From Kineococcus sp. NBC_00420 (GTDB taxonomy: Bacteria; Actinomycetota; Actinomycetes; Actinomycetales; Kineococcaceae), in assembly GCF_036021035.1 (NCBI RefSeq), contig NZ_CP107930.1, positions 620,001 through 684,000 of the forward strand: a stretch of DNA of 64,000 nucleotides, given 5' to 3'. Positions within the stretch are counted from its first letter, which is position 1. Every line of letters begins with the position of its first letter. This document shows positions 1 to 8,745 of the stretch, piece after piece. Made by a program: the position numbers and the translations under genes. The notes under the pieces are model-generated. The model worked only from the letters and a program-made list of their open reading frames with translations, did no database searches and was not told the DNA's origin.

Positions 1-4
1 GCCA

Positions 5-589
5 GTGAGGCGCCACGGCCGCGGCGCGCTGCGCCCGCGGAACAAGGAGAACGCCGCCATCGGCCTCGCGGGCTGGGTGTTCGCCGACGCCCTCCTGGCC
101 CTCACGATCATCGGTCTCGCCGCCGGGGGTGCCGTGCACGCCGGGGTCGGGGAGGCCACGGCCGTCGCGGCCACGGTGGCGCCCACCGCCACCCCGACCG
201 CGGCGCCCACGCCGGTCCCCACGGTCACCGTGACCGCCGCGCCGCTCCCGGTAGACGTACCCACGATGCCGGCCGGTGTCGCCCAGGCTCCGGTCGTGCT
301 GGACGTCAACGTCGGCGGGGCCGACGACGAGGCGATCCGCGCCTCGGTGGCCGGGGCCGTCGGTGACCTCGCCGCCCAGGGACGCCGCGCCGCGTTCGTG
401 CTGACCTTCGGCACCGCCGGCACCCCCGGTGCGGGCACCGCGCTGGCCCGCCGGGTCAACGCCCAGCTCGACGTCGCCGCCCCGAACGTGTTCACCGGGT
501 CGGGCAAGCGCGACTTCTGGCGGGCCGTGAACGCCGACGCCCCCCAGGCCGGGGTCGTCCAGCTGGAGCTTTACCTCATCCAGCAGTGA
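5..589 (+). CDS. Hypothetical single-pass membrane protein
   Basis: Function not recognised. The GTG start lies at the very edge of the window, so the real start could be upstream. Residues about 20-45 form one hydrophobic segment (GWVFADALLALTIIGLA). It is followed by a Thr/Pro/Ala linker (about 50-85) and a roughly 100-residue C-terminal domain ending VVQLELYLIQQ. The architecture is a membrane anchor, an extracytoplasmic linker and a small soluble domain. It converges on the M56 peptidase gene, with a long palindrome between them. Confidence 0.55.
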   Translation: MRRHGRGALRPRNKENAAIGLAGWVFADALLALTIIGLAAGGAVHAGVGEATAVAATVAPTATPTAAPTPVPTVTVTAAPLPVDVPTMPAGVAQAPVVLDVNVGGADDEAIRASVAGAVGDLAAQGRRAAFVLTFGTAGTPGAGTALARRVNAQLDVAAPNVFTGSGKRDFWRAVNADAPQAGVVQLELYLIQQ

Positions 590-604
590 CCCGCTGAACC
601 GAGA

Positions 605-643
605 AGCCGTGATCATGCAGGGAATCCCTGCATGATCACGGCT
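605..643. terminator. Perfect 19-bp inverted repeat between convergent genes
   Basis: The arms 605-623 (AGCCGTGATCATGCAGGGA) and 625-643 are exact reverse complements around a single A. The position, between a plus-strand stop (589) and a minus-strand stop (663), suits a bidirectional terminator. There is no clear T-run, and the perfect long palindrome could equally be a dispersed intergenic repeat. Confidence 0.6.
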
Positions 644-662
644 CTTCGCGTCGATGGGTGGG

Positions 663-1592
663 TCAGTGGACGAAGGCGTGGTAGCTGGTCAGCAACCAGG
701 GCACGGCGACGGCCAGCGTGGGCCCGCCGAGCACGAGCGCCGCGGCCACGTAGGTCGCCAGCGAGAGTCCGCGGGTGGCGGGGCGGGCGGCGAGTCGCCG
801 CACCCGGGCGAGGGCGGCCGAGCCGAGCGGCATCTCCGACACCCCGTCCGGCTGGCCCGCGAGCGCGACCAGCGCGCGGGCCAGGGGCAGCGATCCGGTG
901 TGGCGGCGGGCGGAGTCGTCGGCGAGCATCTCCACGAGCAGTCGCACGGAGTCGAGCGCGGCCTGGCTGGAGACGAAGCGCGGGAACGCGGCGTGCAGGG
1001 CGGTGAAGCCCTCGAGGACGAGGTCGTGGCGGGCGCGCAGGTGGGCCCGTTCGTGGGCCAGGACCGCGCGCACCTCCTCGGGGGTCAGGCAGTTGAGCAT
1101 GGCGTCGGAGACGACGACGCGGGAGCGCACCCCGGGGACGCAGTAGGCGACGCGGCCGGGTCCGGTGAGCACCCGCACCCCGGCCTGGGAGAGCAGGGCG
1201 GCGTCGATCTCGCCGGTTGACTCCTTGCGGTGCAACAGGTCCACCATGTCGCGGTGGCGGTTGCGGCGTCGCCGGGTGCGGATGCCGACGAGGGTCGCGA
1301 CGACCCAGAACCGCACGGTGACGATGGCCACGAGCGTGGAGGTGAGCCCGATGAGGGTCGTCTGGACGGGGCCGTGGCGCTCGAGGAAGGGGAAGCCGGG
1401 CTCCTCGGTGAAGAGCAGCGAGAGCGAGGCGAGGCCGGCGCCGAGGGTGGCGAGGACGGCGCCGAGGGCGATCGCCTGCCACAGCACCAGGGCGGCTCGG
1501 GGCACCTGCCAGGTCCAGCGGGCACGGGCCAGCAGCGCCGGCGCCGGACCCGCCAGGAGCAGCGCCAGCGCTGCGAACCAGACGGCGGTCAC
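663..1592 (-). CDS. M56 family (BlaR1/MecR1-like) membrane zinc metallopeptidase
   Basis: Integral membrane peptidase of 309 residues. Hydrophobic segments occur at the N-terminus, around residues 35-60 and 85-105, and at the C-terminus. The zinc motif HExxH is seen as AHERAHLRARHD near residue 180, and a downstream acidic LADDSA segment could supply the third ligand. It lacks the penicillin-binding sensor domain of full-length BlaR1, as is usual for actinobacterial M56 proteins. It starts with GTG 21 bases after the BlaI-type repressor gene, so the two are co-transcribed. By family, the peptidase is expected to inactivate BlaI on a signal; that signal cannot be read here. Confidence 0.85.
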   Translation of the reverse strand: MTAVWFAALALLLAGPAPALLARARWTWQVPRAALVLWQAIALGAVLATLGAGLASLSLLFTEEPGFPFLERHGPVQTTLIGLTSTLVAIVTVRFWVVATLVGIRTRRRRNRHRDMVDLLHRKESTGEIDAALLSQAGVRVLTGPGRVAYCVPGVRSRVVVSDAMLNCLTPEEVRAVLAHERAHLRARHDLVLEGFTALHAAFPRFVSSQAALDSVRLLVEMLADDSARRHTGSLPLARALVALAGQPDGVSEMPLGSAALARVRRLAARPATRGLSLATYVAAALVLGGPTLAVAVPWLLTSYHAFVH

Positions 1593-1613
1593 GCCACGAA
1601 CCTACGGGGTCGC

Positions 1614-2009
1614 CTAGGCGGTGGTGGTCGCGTCCCCGGTCTGGTCGGTCCCCGCCATCGCGTCCAGGGCCTCGCGCAGCGCGGCAGCCTCGGCGGGCGA
1701 GACACCGCCGATGAAGTGGACGAGCGCGGCCTGGCGGTCGTCGACGGAGGGCACTCCCCCGAGGGCGTCGAGCATGAGGTCGGCGACCATCTGCTCGCGG
1801 GTGGCGGCGGGGGTGTAGCGGAAGGCGCGACCCTCGCGCTCCTGGCGCACGACGTGCTTCTTGGCGAGGCGGTCGAGCACGGTCATGACCGTCGTGTAGG
1901 CGATCTTGCGGTGCTCGGCGAGCTGCTCGTGGACCTCGCGGACCGTGAGGGGCGTACCGGCCGCCCACAGCCGGTCCATGACGTCGCGTTCGAGTTCTCC
2001 CAGGGCCAC
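1614..2009 (-). CDS. BlaI/MecI/CopY family transcriptional repressor
   Basis: Winged-helix repressor of 131 residues with the family N-terminus (LGELERDVMDRLWAAG), the recognition-helix region YTTVMTVLDRLAKKH, and a C-terminal dimerisation helix. The protein would bind dyad operators and be cleaved by its M56 partner, the next gene downstream. Upstream lies a TAC/GTA dyad (2053-2089) shared with the divergent cytochrome bd operon, so both self-regulation and control of cydAB are plausible. No beta-lactamase gene lies nearby. Confidence 0.88.
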   Translation of the reverse strand: MALGELERDVMDRLWAAGTPLTVREVHEQLAEHRKIAYTTVMTVLDRLAKKHVVRQEREGRAFRYTPAATREQMVADLMLDALGGVPSVDDRQAALVHFIGGVSPAEAAALREALDAMAGTDQTGDATTTA

Positions 2010-2052
2010 GGGGTGGATGTTACGTCAACCACACCGCCGAACGCGAGCCGTC

Positions 2053-2089
2053 GTACTACCGATTGAAGTACTACAGTTAGTCGTAGTAC
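2053..2089. promoter_or_regulatory. Candidate BlaI operator between blaI and cydA
   Basis: GTACTAC (2068-2074) and GTAGTAC (2083-2089) form a perfect dyad with an 8-base spacer. A further GTACTAC half site lies at 2053-2059. BlaI operators are TACA/TGTA-like dyads, and this one sits 44 bases from the blaI start and 34 from the cydA start. The link to BlaI is inferred from position and symmetry. Confidence 0.6.
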
Positions 2090-2122
2090 GACAGGACGTC
2101 GTAGGAAGGCCAGGAACCAGCC

Positions 2123-3565
2123 GTGAGCATCGAATCGCTGACCCGTCTGCAGTTCGCCGTGACGACGCTGTACCACTACCTCTTCGTGCCGCTCTCGATC
2201 AGCCTCGCGCTCTTCACCGCGATCCTGCAGACCGCGCACCTGCGCGTCGAGGCGAGGACCGGGAGCGACCGCTACGGCCGGCTCTCGTTGCTGACCGGCA
2301 AGCTCATGATGATCACCTTCGCCGTGGGCGTCGTGACCGGCCTGGTCCAGGAGTTCCAGTTCGGCCTCTCCTGGAGCGCGTTCGCCCGCTTCTACGGCGA
2401 CGTGTTCGGGCCCACCCTGGCCATCGAGGGGATGCTCGCCTTCTTCCTCGAGGCGACCTTCATCGGCCTGTGGTGGTTCGGCCGCGACCGGCTGCCGAAG
2501 TACGTGCACCTCGCGACGATCTGGATCGTCGCGATCGGCACCGCCATCTCCGCCTTCGTCATCCTCGCGGCCAACTCCTTCATGCAGAACCCCGTCGCCT
2601 ACAGCATCGACGCGGCCACCGGCCGCGCGCGGCTCGGCAGCTTCGAGGACCTGCTGACCAACGAGCTGAACCTCGCCGCCTTCCCCCACACCTACGCCGG
2701 TGCCGTCATGGCCGGCGGCGCCCTCGTCATGGCCGTCGGGGTCTGGCACCTGCTGCGCGGGGGCCACGACGTGACCTCCGAGGAGTTCGCCGCGTTCCGC
2801 ACGCTGTCCCGCTTCGGCGCCTGGTTCACCCTCGTCGCCGGCGCCGGGGTCGCCCTCAGCGGCGACGCCCTCGGCAAGGTCATCACCGCCGTCCAGCCGA
2901 TGAAGATGGCTGCGGCGGAAGGGCTCTACCGGACCACGACGGGCGCGCCGTTCTCGATCTTCTCCTACGCCCCGCTCGGCTCCGACCGCCCGACCTTCGC
3001 CCTCGAGGTCCCCGGCTTTCTCTCCTTCCTGGCCAAGGGGTCCTTCTCCTCCACGGTCCTCGGCCTCAAGGACCTGCAGGACTCCTACTCCGCGCAGTTC
3101 GGTGCGGGCGACTACATCCCCTGGGTGCCGGTCGCGTTCTGGAGCTTCCGCCTCATGATCGGCGTCGGGATGACCGCCGCGATGATCGCCCTGGTCCACC
3201 TCTGGGTCACCCGGAAGTCGGTCGTCCTGAACCCCGACCCGCGCCTGGCCCGCGGGATCCTCTGGACCCTGCCGGTCCTCCCGCTGATGCCGCTGTTCGC
3301 GAACTCCTTCGGCTGGATCTTCACCGAGACCGCCCGCCAGCCGTGGCTGGTGTTCGGGTTGTTCAAGACCGCCGACGGTGTCTCCCCCGGGCTGACCTGG
3401 GCCGAGGTCGCCACCAGCCTGATCGCCTTCACCCTCGTCTACGGCGCGCTGGCCTGGGCCTGGACGCTGCTGGTGACCCGCCTCGTGCGCAAGGGGCTCC
3501 CGTCGATGCCCGTGCCCCAGGCGGAAGACGAAGAAGCAGTCGAGCCCTACGCCGTGAGCTACTGA
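2123..3565 (+). CDS. cydA: Cytochrome bd ubiquinol oxidase subunit I
   Basis: Membrane quinol oxidase subunit (480 residues) that carries haems b558, b595 and d and reduces O2 to water with high affinity. The start TRLQFAVTTLYHYLFVPL contains the N-terminal haem histidine (H18). FPHTYAG near residue 190 and FWSFRLMIGVGM near residue 345 match the regions of the other haem ligands, and the ARQPW segment near 405 matches the C-terminal family motif. At 480 residues it fits the short Q-loop class. The GTG start has AGGAA 6 bases upstream. It is followed at 10 bases by cydB. Confidence 0.96.
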   Translation: MSIESLTRLQFAVTTLYHYLFVPLSISLALFTAILQTAHLRVEARTGSDRYGRLSLLTGKLMMITFAVGVVTGLVQEFQFGLSWSAFARFYGDVFGPTLAIEGMLAFFLEATFIGLWWFGRDRLPKYVHLATIWIVAIGTAISAFVILAANSFMQNPVAYSIDAATGRARLGSFEDLLTNELNLAAFPHTYAGAVMAGGALVMAVGVWHLLRGGHDVTSEEFAAFRTLSRFGAWFTLVAGAGVALSGDALGKVITAVQPMKMAAAEGLYRTTTGAPFSIFSYAPLGSDRPTFALEVPGFLSFLAKGSFSSTVLGLKDLQDSYSAQFGAGDYIPWVPVAFWSFRLMIGVGMTAAMIALVHLWVTRKSVVLNPDPRLARGILWTLPVLPLMPLFANSFGWIFTETARQPWLVFGLFKTADGVSPGLTWAEVATSLIAFTLVYGALAWAWTLLVTRLVRKGLPSMPVPQAEDEEAVEPYAVSY

Positions 3566-3575
3566 GGAGAGAGTG

Positions 3576-4601
3576 ATGGACCTCCCCGTCATCTGGTTCG
3601 CCATCGCCGTCCTGGCCTGGGTCCTCTTCTTCGTCCTGGAGGGGTTCGACTTCGGCGTCGGGTTCCTCGGGCCGCTGCTGGGCCGCACCGACGCCGAACG
3701 CGGCGCCGCGATCCGGACCGTCGGCCCCGTCTGGGACGGCAACGAGGTGTGGCTGGTCGCCGCGATCGGCGTCACCTTCGCCGCCTTCCCCGACTGGTAC
3801 GCCGCCCTCCTCTCCGGCCTCTACCTGCCGATGATCGCGATCCTGCTGCTGCTGGCCGTGCGTGGCGTCGCCATCGAGTTCCGCGGCAAGCACGACACCG
3901 CGAGCTGGCACCTGCGCTGCGACGTGTTCCTCGCCACCTCCTCGCTGCTGCTGGCCGCGACCTGGGGCGCGGTCCTCGGCGCGCTCGTCGTCGGCCTCGC
4001 CCTCGACCCCGGCGGGAACGTGCAGGGCGCCGGGCTGGGCCGCTCCCTGGCCCCCGTCCTCGGACCCTGGGCCGTGCTCGGCGGTTTCGCCGGCGTGCTG
4101 CTGACCACCGTGCACGGGGCGACGTTCCTGGCCCTGCGCACCACCGGCCCCGTGCGCGCCCGGGCCCGTCACCTCACCGTCGCCACCGCCCCCGCGCTGG
4201 CCGTCATCGCCCTGGCCCTGTTCATCGCCGCCGGGCACGCCGCCGTCGCCGGCGCGCTGGCCTTGCTGGCGGTCGCCGCGGTCGCCGCCTGGCGGCGCGC
4301 GGAGGTGCTGGCCTTCGCGGCGACGTCGCTCGCGGTCGCGGGTAGCGTCGTGGCGGTGTTCACCGCCCACCTCGGCTCCACCTGGGTGCTCCTGCCCAGC
4401 ACGCTGTCGAGCGCGAACGACGTGACCCTGCGGGGTGCGGCGGCCTCCGAGGGGGCACTGCACCTCATCACCGTCGCCGGGGTGATCGTCCTGCCCGCGG
4501 TCATCGCCTACCAGGTCTGGTCCTACGTCGTGTTCCGCAAGCGGGTCCACACCGGGTTCGCGACGACGTCCCGCCCACGTCGGGTGCCCGTGACCCGGTG
4601 A
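3576..4601 (+). CDS. cydB: Cytochrome bd ubiquinol oxidase subunit II
   Basis: Partner of CydA in the cytochrome bd oxidase, about 341 residues with eight or nine membrane segments. The N-terminus carries the family signature (FVLEGFDFGVGFLGPLLGR) followed by GPVWDGNEVWLV. The ATG at 3576 sits well behind GGAGAGAG; an in-frame GTG at 3573 would add one residue. The stop overlaps the start of cydDC by four bases (GTGA), showing translational coupling. Confidence 0.95.
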   Translation: MDLPVIWFAIAVLAWVLFFVLEGFDFGVGFLGPLLGRTDAERGAAIRTVGPVWDGNEVWLVAAIGVTFAAFPDWYAALLSGLYLPMIAILLLLAVRGVAIEFRGKHDTASWHLRCDVFLATSSLLLAATWGAVLGALVVGLALDPGGNVQGAGLGRSLAPVLGPWAVLGGFAGVLLTTVHGATFLALRTTGPVRARARHLTVATAPALAVIALALFIAAGHAAVAGALALLAVAAVAAWRRAEVLAFAATSLAVAGSVVAVFTAHLGSTWVLLPSTLSSANDVTLRGAAASEGALHLITVAGVIVLPAVIAYQVWSYVVFRKRVHTGFATTSRPRRVPVTR

Positions 4602-7600
4602 GCCCGCGATCCAGAGGACCCGTCGACCCCCGATTGCTCCGCCACGCCCGCCCGGCCCGGGCCGGGATCGCCGCGATCGGCGTCGTCGAGGCCGTCTCCG
4701 CGGGACTGCTCCTCGCCCAGGCCCTCGCCCTGACCGATCTCGTCGTGGCGCTGTGGCGGGGAGCCCCGGCCTCCGGCGCCCTCGGGGTGCTGGTCGCCGC
4801 GGTCGCCGGGCGGGTCGTGACCAGTTGGGCCGCAGCCCGTCTGGCCCAGCGGACGGCGAGCGCCGTCCGCAGCGACCTGCGCGAGCAGGTGCTGGCCCGC
4901 ACGCTGGCGCTGGGCCCCGCGTGGGTCGAGCGGTTCGGGCGGGCCCGGCTCTCCGCGGTGCTGACCCAGGGCCTGCCCGCCCTCGACGCCTGGTTCACCC
5001 GCTACCTCCCGGCGCTGGTGCCGGGGGTGCTGCTGCCGCCGCTGGTGCTGGTGGTCCTGGCGTTCACCGACCTGGAGTCGGCGATCACCGTCGCCGTGAC
5101 GCTGCCGCTGATCCCGGTCTTCGCGATCCTGCTGGGCCGCGCGGCCCAGTCCCGCGCGGACCGGCAGTGGTCGGCGCAGCGGACGCTGGCGGCGCACTTC
5201 CTCGACACCGTCCGCGGGCTGCCGACCCTGCGCGCGCACCGCCGCGCGCAGCGTCAGGTCGGCGCCGTCGCCGCCGTCACCGACGCCCACCGCCGGGCGA
5301 CGATGTCGGTGCTGCGCATCGCGTTCCTCTCCTCCACCGCCCTCGACCTCGTCGGGACGCTGTCGGTCGGCCTCGTCGCCGTGACCGCCGGGATGCGCCT
5401 GGCCGGCGGGACCCTCGACCTGCACACCGCCCTGCTGGTGATCCTGCTGGCGCCTGAGGCCTACCGGCCGCTGCGCGAGGTGGGTGCCCGCTTCCACGAC
5501 TCCGCCGACGCCGCCGCCGTCGTCGACGACGTCGACCAGGTGCTCACCGCGCCCTTGCCGGTTCTCGGGTCGGGCCCCGCCGCAGGCTCTGCCGAGGGGG
5601 TCCGGCTGCGCGGGATCACGGTGCGGCGCGCGGACTCCACCTCCGTCCTCGACGGGGTCGACCTCGACGCCGTCCCCGGCGAGCTGCACGCCCTCGCCGG
5701 CCCCTCGGGGGCGGGCAAGACGACCCTGGCCCGGGTCGCGGCCGGTGTCCTGGTCCCCGACGCGGGCTCCGTCGAGCACGGTCTGGACGGGGTCGCGCAC
5801 CTCCCCCAGCGCCCGGCCTTCCCCTACGCGAGCACGGTCGGGGACGCCGTCCGCGCCGGTCGTGGCACCCCCGACGTGTCCGACGACGACGTCCGCCACG
5901 CCCTCGACCTCGCCGCCGCGCCCGAGCTGAGCCTCGACACCCCGCTCGGGGAGAACGCCGCGGGGCTCTCCGCGGGCCAGCGCCAGCGGGTCGCCCTGGC
6001 CCGCACCTTCCTCGCGGTCCGCTGCGGTGCACGGGTCCTCGTCCTCGACGAGCCGACCGCCCACCTGGACCCGGTGAGCGAAGCCGTCGTCGTGGACTCC
6101 CTGCGCTCCCTCGCCCACGACGAGGGCTGCACCGTCCTCGTCGTCGCCCACCGCCCCGCTCTGCTGGCCGCCGCGGACCGCACGACCACCCTCACCCGTC
6201 CCGTCCCCGCCGTCCCCGCGGAAACAACACTTTCCGCCCCCCGCGCAGCCCCTTCGAGGGCGGAAAGTGTTGTTTCCGCCGGGGACCGGGGACCGCGTCG
6301 GGAGGCCGGGGCCCTGGCCGTGGTCGCGGGTGTGGCGGCCGTCCTGGCCGCGGCGACCCTGACCGCCGCCGCGACGTGGCTCATCGTCCGGGCCGCGGAC
6401 CGTCCGCCCGTGCTGACCCTGTCGGTGGCGGCCGTGGTCGTGCGCGCGAGCGCCACCGCGCGGCCCCTGCTGGTCTACGTCGAGCGACTGCTGAGCCACG
6501 ACGCCGCCTTCGCCCGCTTGGCGCGCTGGCGCTCCGGCGTGATCGCCGCCCTCATCCCGCGCCTGCCAGGCCCGTTGTCCCGCAAGCGGTCCGGACGGTC
6601 CGGGGAACTGCTCGTGCAGCTCGTCGAGGACGTCGACGCCCGGGTCGACGGGGTGCTGCGCTTCCGTCACCCGGTCACCGTGACGCTGGCCGCGCTCGTC
6701 CTCGCCCTGCTCGCCGCGACGCTGGTGGACCCCTGGTTCGCGCTCGCCGCGCTCCCGGGTCTGGCGGTCCTGGTGCTCGCCGCGCCCGCCGTGGCGGCCT
6801 TCGCCGAGCGCCGCGACCACGACCACCGCGCCGACGTCGGGGCCCTGGCGGCCGCGACGGTGGAGACGCTCGACGCGGTCGAGGACCTGCGCACCCTCGG
6901 TGCTGTCGACCCGCTGGACACGGTACGCCGCAGGCAGTCCGCACTGACCCGGGCCGAGACCCGGCAGTCCCGCGCTGCGGCCGCGACGGCCGCGCTGGCC
7001 GCGCTCGGGACCGGCGCCGGCATCGTCGCGCTCGCCGTCACGGCCTCGCTGCTGCCCCGCGACGGGAACCCCGCGTGGATCGCCGCGGTCGTCCTCGCCG
7101 GGGTGACCGTCGCCGACGCGGCCCGTGGCCTGCCCGACGCCGCCCGTGCCCGGGAAAGGGCCCGCGCGGCCCACCGCCGCAGCGAGGCCCTGCTGGCCAC
7201 ACCCCTCGCCGCGGTCGAACCCATTGCGCCGCAGCCGTTGGGTGCACCCCAGCGGGTGGTCGTGAGGCTGCGCGGGGTCGTCGCCGGCTGGGAGGAGGAC
7301 TGCCTGCGCGGCGTGGACCTCGACCTGGTCGCCGGTGAGGTCGTCGCCGTCCGCGGCGCGTCGGGGTCGGGCAAGTCCACCCTCGCCGCGGTGCTGCAAC
7401 GCTTCCTCGACCCCCACACCGGGAGCGCGACCCTGGACGGCGTCGAGCTGCGCACGCTGACCGGTGACGACGTCCGCACCGTCGTCGGCCGCGTCGGCGA
7501 CGACGAGCACGTCTTCGCGACGACGCTGCGCGAGAACCTGCTGCTCGCTGCCTCCGGGTCCGACGACGACGCGCTGCGCGCCGCCCTGCACCGCGTCCGC

Positions 7601-7927
7601 CTCGACGACTGGTTCACCGCCCTGCCCCGGGGACTGGACTCCCGCCTGGGCGACGGCGGGGAGCCGATGTCCGGTGGGGAACGGCGACGGCTCGCTATGG
7701 CCCGCGCCCTGCTCGGCGACGTCCGGGTCCTGGTCCTCGACGAACCCTCCGAGGGCCTCGACGAGGAGACCGGTGCGCGACTGCTCGCGGACCTCCTCGA
7801 CGCCCGGGGCGGGCAGGCCGTGCTGCTGCTGGCCCACCGCACCGAGGGCGTGGACCGGGCCGACCGGGTGCTCGACCTGGTCGACGGGAAGCTGGTCGAG
7901 GCCCCGGTCCTCACCCGATCGGTCTAG
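4598..7927 (+). CDS. cydDC: Fused heterodimeric ABC transporter CydDC (thiol exporter for cytochrome bd assembly)
   Basis: A 1109-residue protein joining the two half-transporters CydD and CydC, which elsewhere are separate genes. Each half has a membrane domain and a nucleotide-binding domain. In the first half, Walker A (GPSGAGKT) is near residue 367, the signature LSAGQRQR near 457 and Walker B (VLVLDEPTAHLD) near 485. In the second, Walker A (GASGSGKS) is near 920, the signature MSGGERRR near 1023 and Walker B (VLVLDEPSEGLD) near 1046. CydDC exports cysteine or glutathione to the outer face and is needed for cytochrome bd assembly. The inter-domain linker (about residues 540-562) is encoded by a long inverted repeat. 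Confidence 0.93.
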   Translation: MSPRSRGPVDPRLLRHARPARAGIAAIGVVEAVSAGLLLAQALALTDLVVALWRGAPASGALGVLVAAVAGRVVTSWAAARLAQRTASAVRSDLREQVLARTLALGPAWVERFGRARLSAVLTQGLPALDAWFTRYLPALVPGVLLPPLVLVVLAFTDLESAITVAVTLPLIPVFAILLGRAAQSRADRQWSAQRTLAAHFLDTVRGLPTLRAHRRAQRQVGAVAAVTDAHRRATMSVLRIAFLSSTALDLVGTLSVGLVAVTAGMRLAGGTLDLHTALLVILLAPEAYRPLREVGARFHDSADAAAVVDDVDQVLTAPLPVLGSGPAAGSAEGVRLRGITVRRADSTSVLDGVDLDAVPGELHALAGPSGAGKTTLARVAAGVLVPDAGSVEHGLDGVAHLPQRPAFPYASTVGDAVRAGRGTPDVSDDDVRHALDLAAAPELSLDTPLGENAAGLSAGQRQRVALARTFLAVRCGARVLVLDEPTAHLDPVSEAVVVDSLRSLAHDEGCTVLVVAHRPALLAAADRTTTLTRPVPAVPAETTLSAPRAAPSRAESVVSAGDRGPRREAGALAVVAGVAAVLAAATLTAAATWLIVRAADRPPVLTLSVAAVVVRASATARPLLVYVERLLSHDAAFARLARWRSGVIAALIPRLPGPLSRKRSGRSGELLVQLVEDVDARVDGVLRFRHPVTVTLAALVLALLAATLVDPWFALAALPGLAVLVLAAPAVAAFAERRDHDHRADVGALAAATVETLDAVEDLRTLGAVDPLDTVRRRQSALTRAETRQSRAAAATAALAALGTGAGIVALAVTASLLPRDGNPAWIAAVVLAGVTVADAARGLPDAARARERARAAHRRSEALLATPLAAVEPIAPQPLGAPQRVVVRLRGVVAGWEEDCLRGVDLDLVAGEVVAVRGASGSGKSTLAAVLQRFLDPHTGSATLDGVELRTLTGDDVRTVVGRVGDDEHVFATTLRENLLLAASGSDDDALRAALHRVRLDDWFTALPRGLDSRLGDGGEPMSGGERRRLAMARALLGDVRVLVLDEPSEGLDEETGARLLADLLDARGGQAVLLLAHRTEGVDRADRVLDLVDGKLVEAPVLTRSV
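6218..6279. repeat. 22-bp perfect inverted repeat inside cydDC
   Basis: The arm 6218-6239 begins GCGGAAACAACACTTTCCGC, and 6258-6279 is its exact reverse complement; the loop is 18 bases. It lies in the linker between the CydD and CydC halves and keeps the reading frame open. Confidence 0.8.
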
Positions 7928-8016
7928 TCACAACTGTCCACCGTTGGTTCATCCGTGGTTAACCTTGGCCCCCGCTCCGCACCGACTGGCGCAAGCCTGA
8001 CCGGAGGGTCAACCAC

Positions 8017-8736
8017 GTGCTCGAAGTCTCCGTACGCCCACGCCAGCTGCTGATCACCCTGCTCGTCGTCATCGCCCTGCTGAGCGCCGCGAGCTACGCG
8101 TTCCTCGTCGCCACCGTCGGGCTCGGCGTCGACGCCGGACCGGTCGTCTCGGCCCGCAAGTTCGTCGACGTCAACGCCGAGACGAACCTCCCGTCCTGGT
8201 TCTCCGCGGTGCTGCTCACCGTCGTCGGGTTGGTGACCTTCGAGTTCGGCCGGCAGAAGTTCGTGGCGGGGACGCGCTGGGCCTGGCACTGGGTGGTCCT
8301 CGGGGTCGGGTTCTGCTACCTCTCCCTCGACGAACTCGTCGCCCTGCACGAACGTCTCGTCGAGCCGATGACCGCGGTCGTCGGCGACAGCGGAGTCTTC
8401 ACGTACGCCTGGGTCGCGGCCGCGCTGCCCGTCGTCGTGGTCGTCGCGTTGTTCTACGTCCGGTTCCTGCTGGCCCTGCCGCGTCGCGCCGCGGCGTTCG
8501 CCCTCCTCGGCGGCGTGCTCTACGTCGGCGGGTCCGTGGGCCTGGAGATGGTCGCGAACCTGTTGAGCGACAGGGGCTTCGACGAGGCCGGCCTGTTCCT
8601 CGGCACGCTGCAGGCGATCGAGGAGGCCTGCGAGATGGTCGGCCCGGCGATCTTCCTCGCCGTCGTCGTCTCGCTGCAGCAGCGCGAACGCGCCGTCGCC
8701 GTGTCCGCACCGCGGGTCAGCGTCAGCAGCCGCTAA
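8017..8736 (+). CDS. Polytopic membrane protein of unknown function
   Basis: Not recognised as a characterised family. The 239-residue protein has about six hydrophobic segments (near 11-33, 65-82, 88-105, 127-150, 157-178 and 203-222). Two acidic, helix-like stretches border membrane segments: YLSLDELVALHERL and LQAIEEACEMVGPAIF. The GTG start has GGAGG 11 bases upstream. It stands alone on the plus strand between cydDC and the M15 lipoprotein. Confidence 0.7.
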   Translation: MLEVSVRPRQLLITLLVVIALLSAASYAFLVATVGLGVDAGPVVSARKFVDVNAETNLPSWFSAVLLTVVGLVTFEFGRQKFVAGTRWAWHWVVLGVGFCYLSLDELVALHERLVEPMTAVVGDSGVFTYAWVAAALPVVVVVALFYVRFLLALPRRAAAFALLGGVLYVGGSVGLEMVANLLSDRGFDEAGLFLGTLQAIEEACEMVGPAIFLAVVVSLQQRERAVAVSAPRVSVSSR

Positions 8737-8745
8737 CGTGTCGTG

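Noticed and set aside
4523-7837. A minus-strand open frame of about 1100 codons across cydDC
   Set aside because: Low-complexity antisense product rich in Gly, Gln and Arg; the plus strand encodes two complete ABC domains with all motifs.
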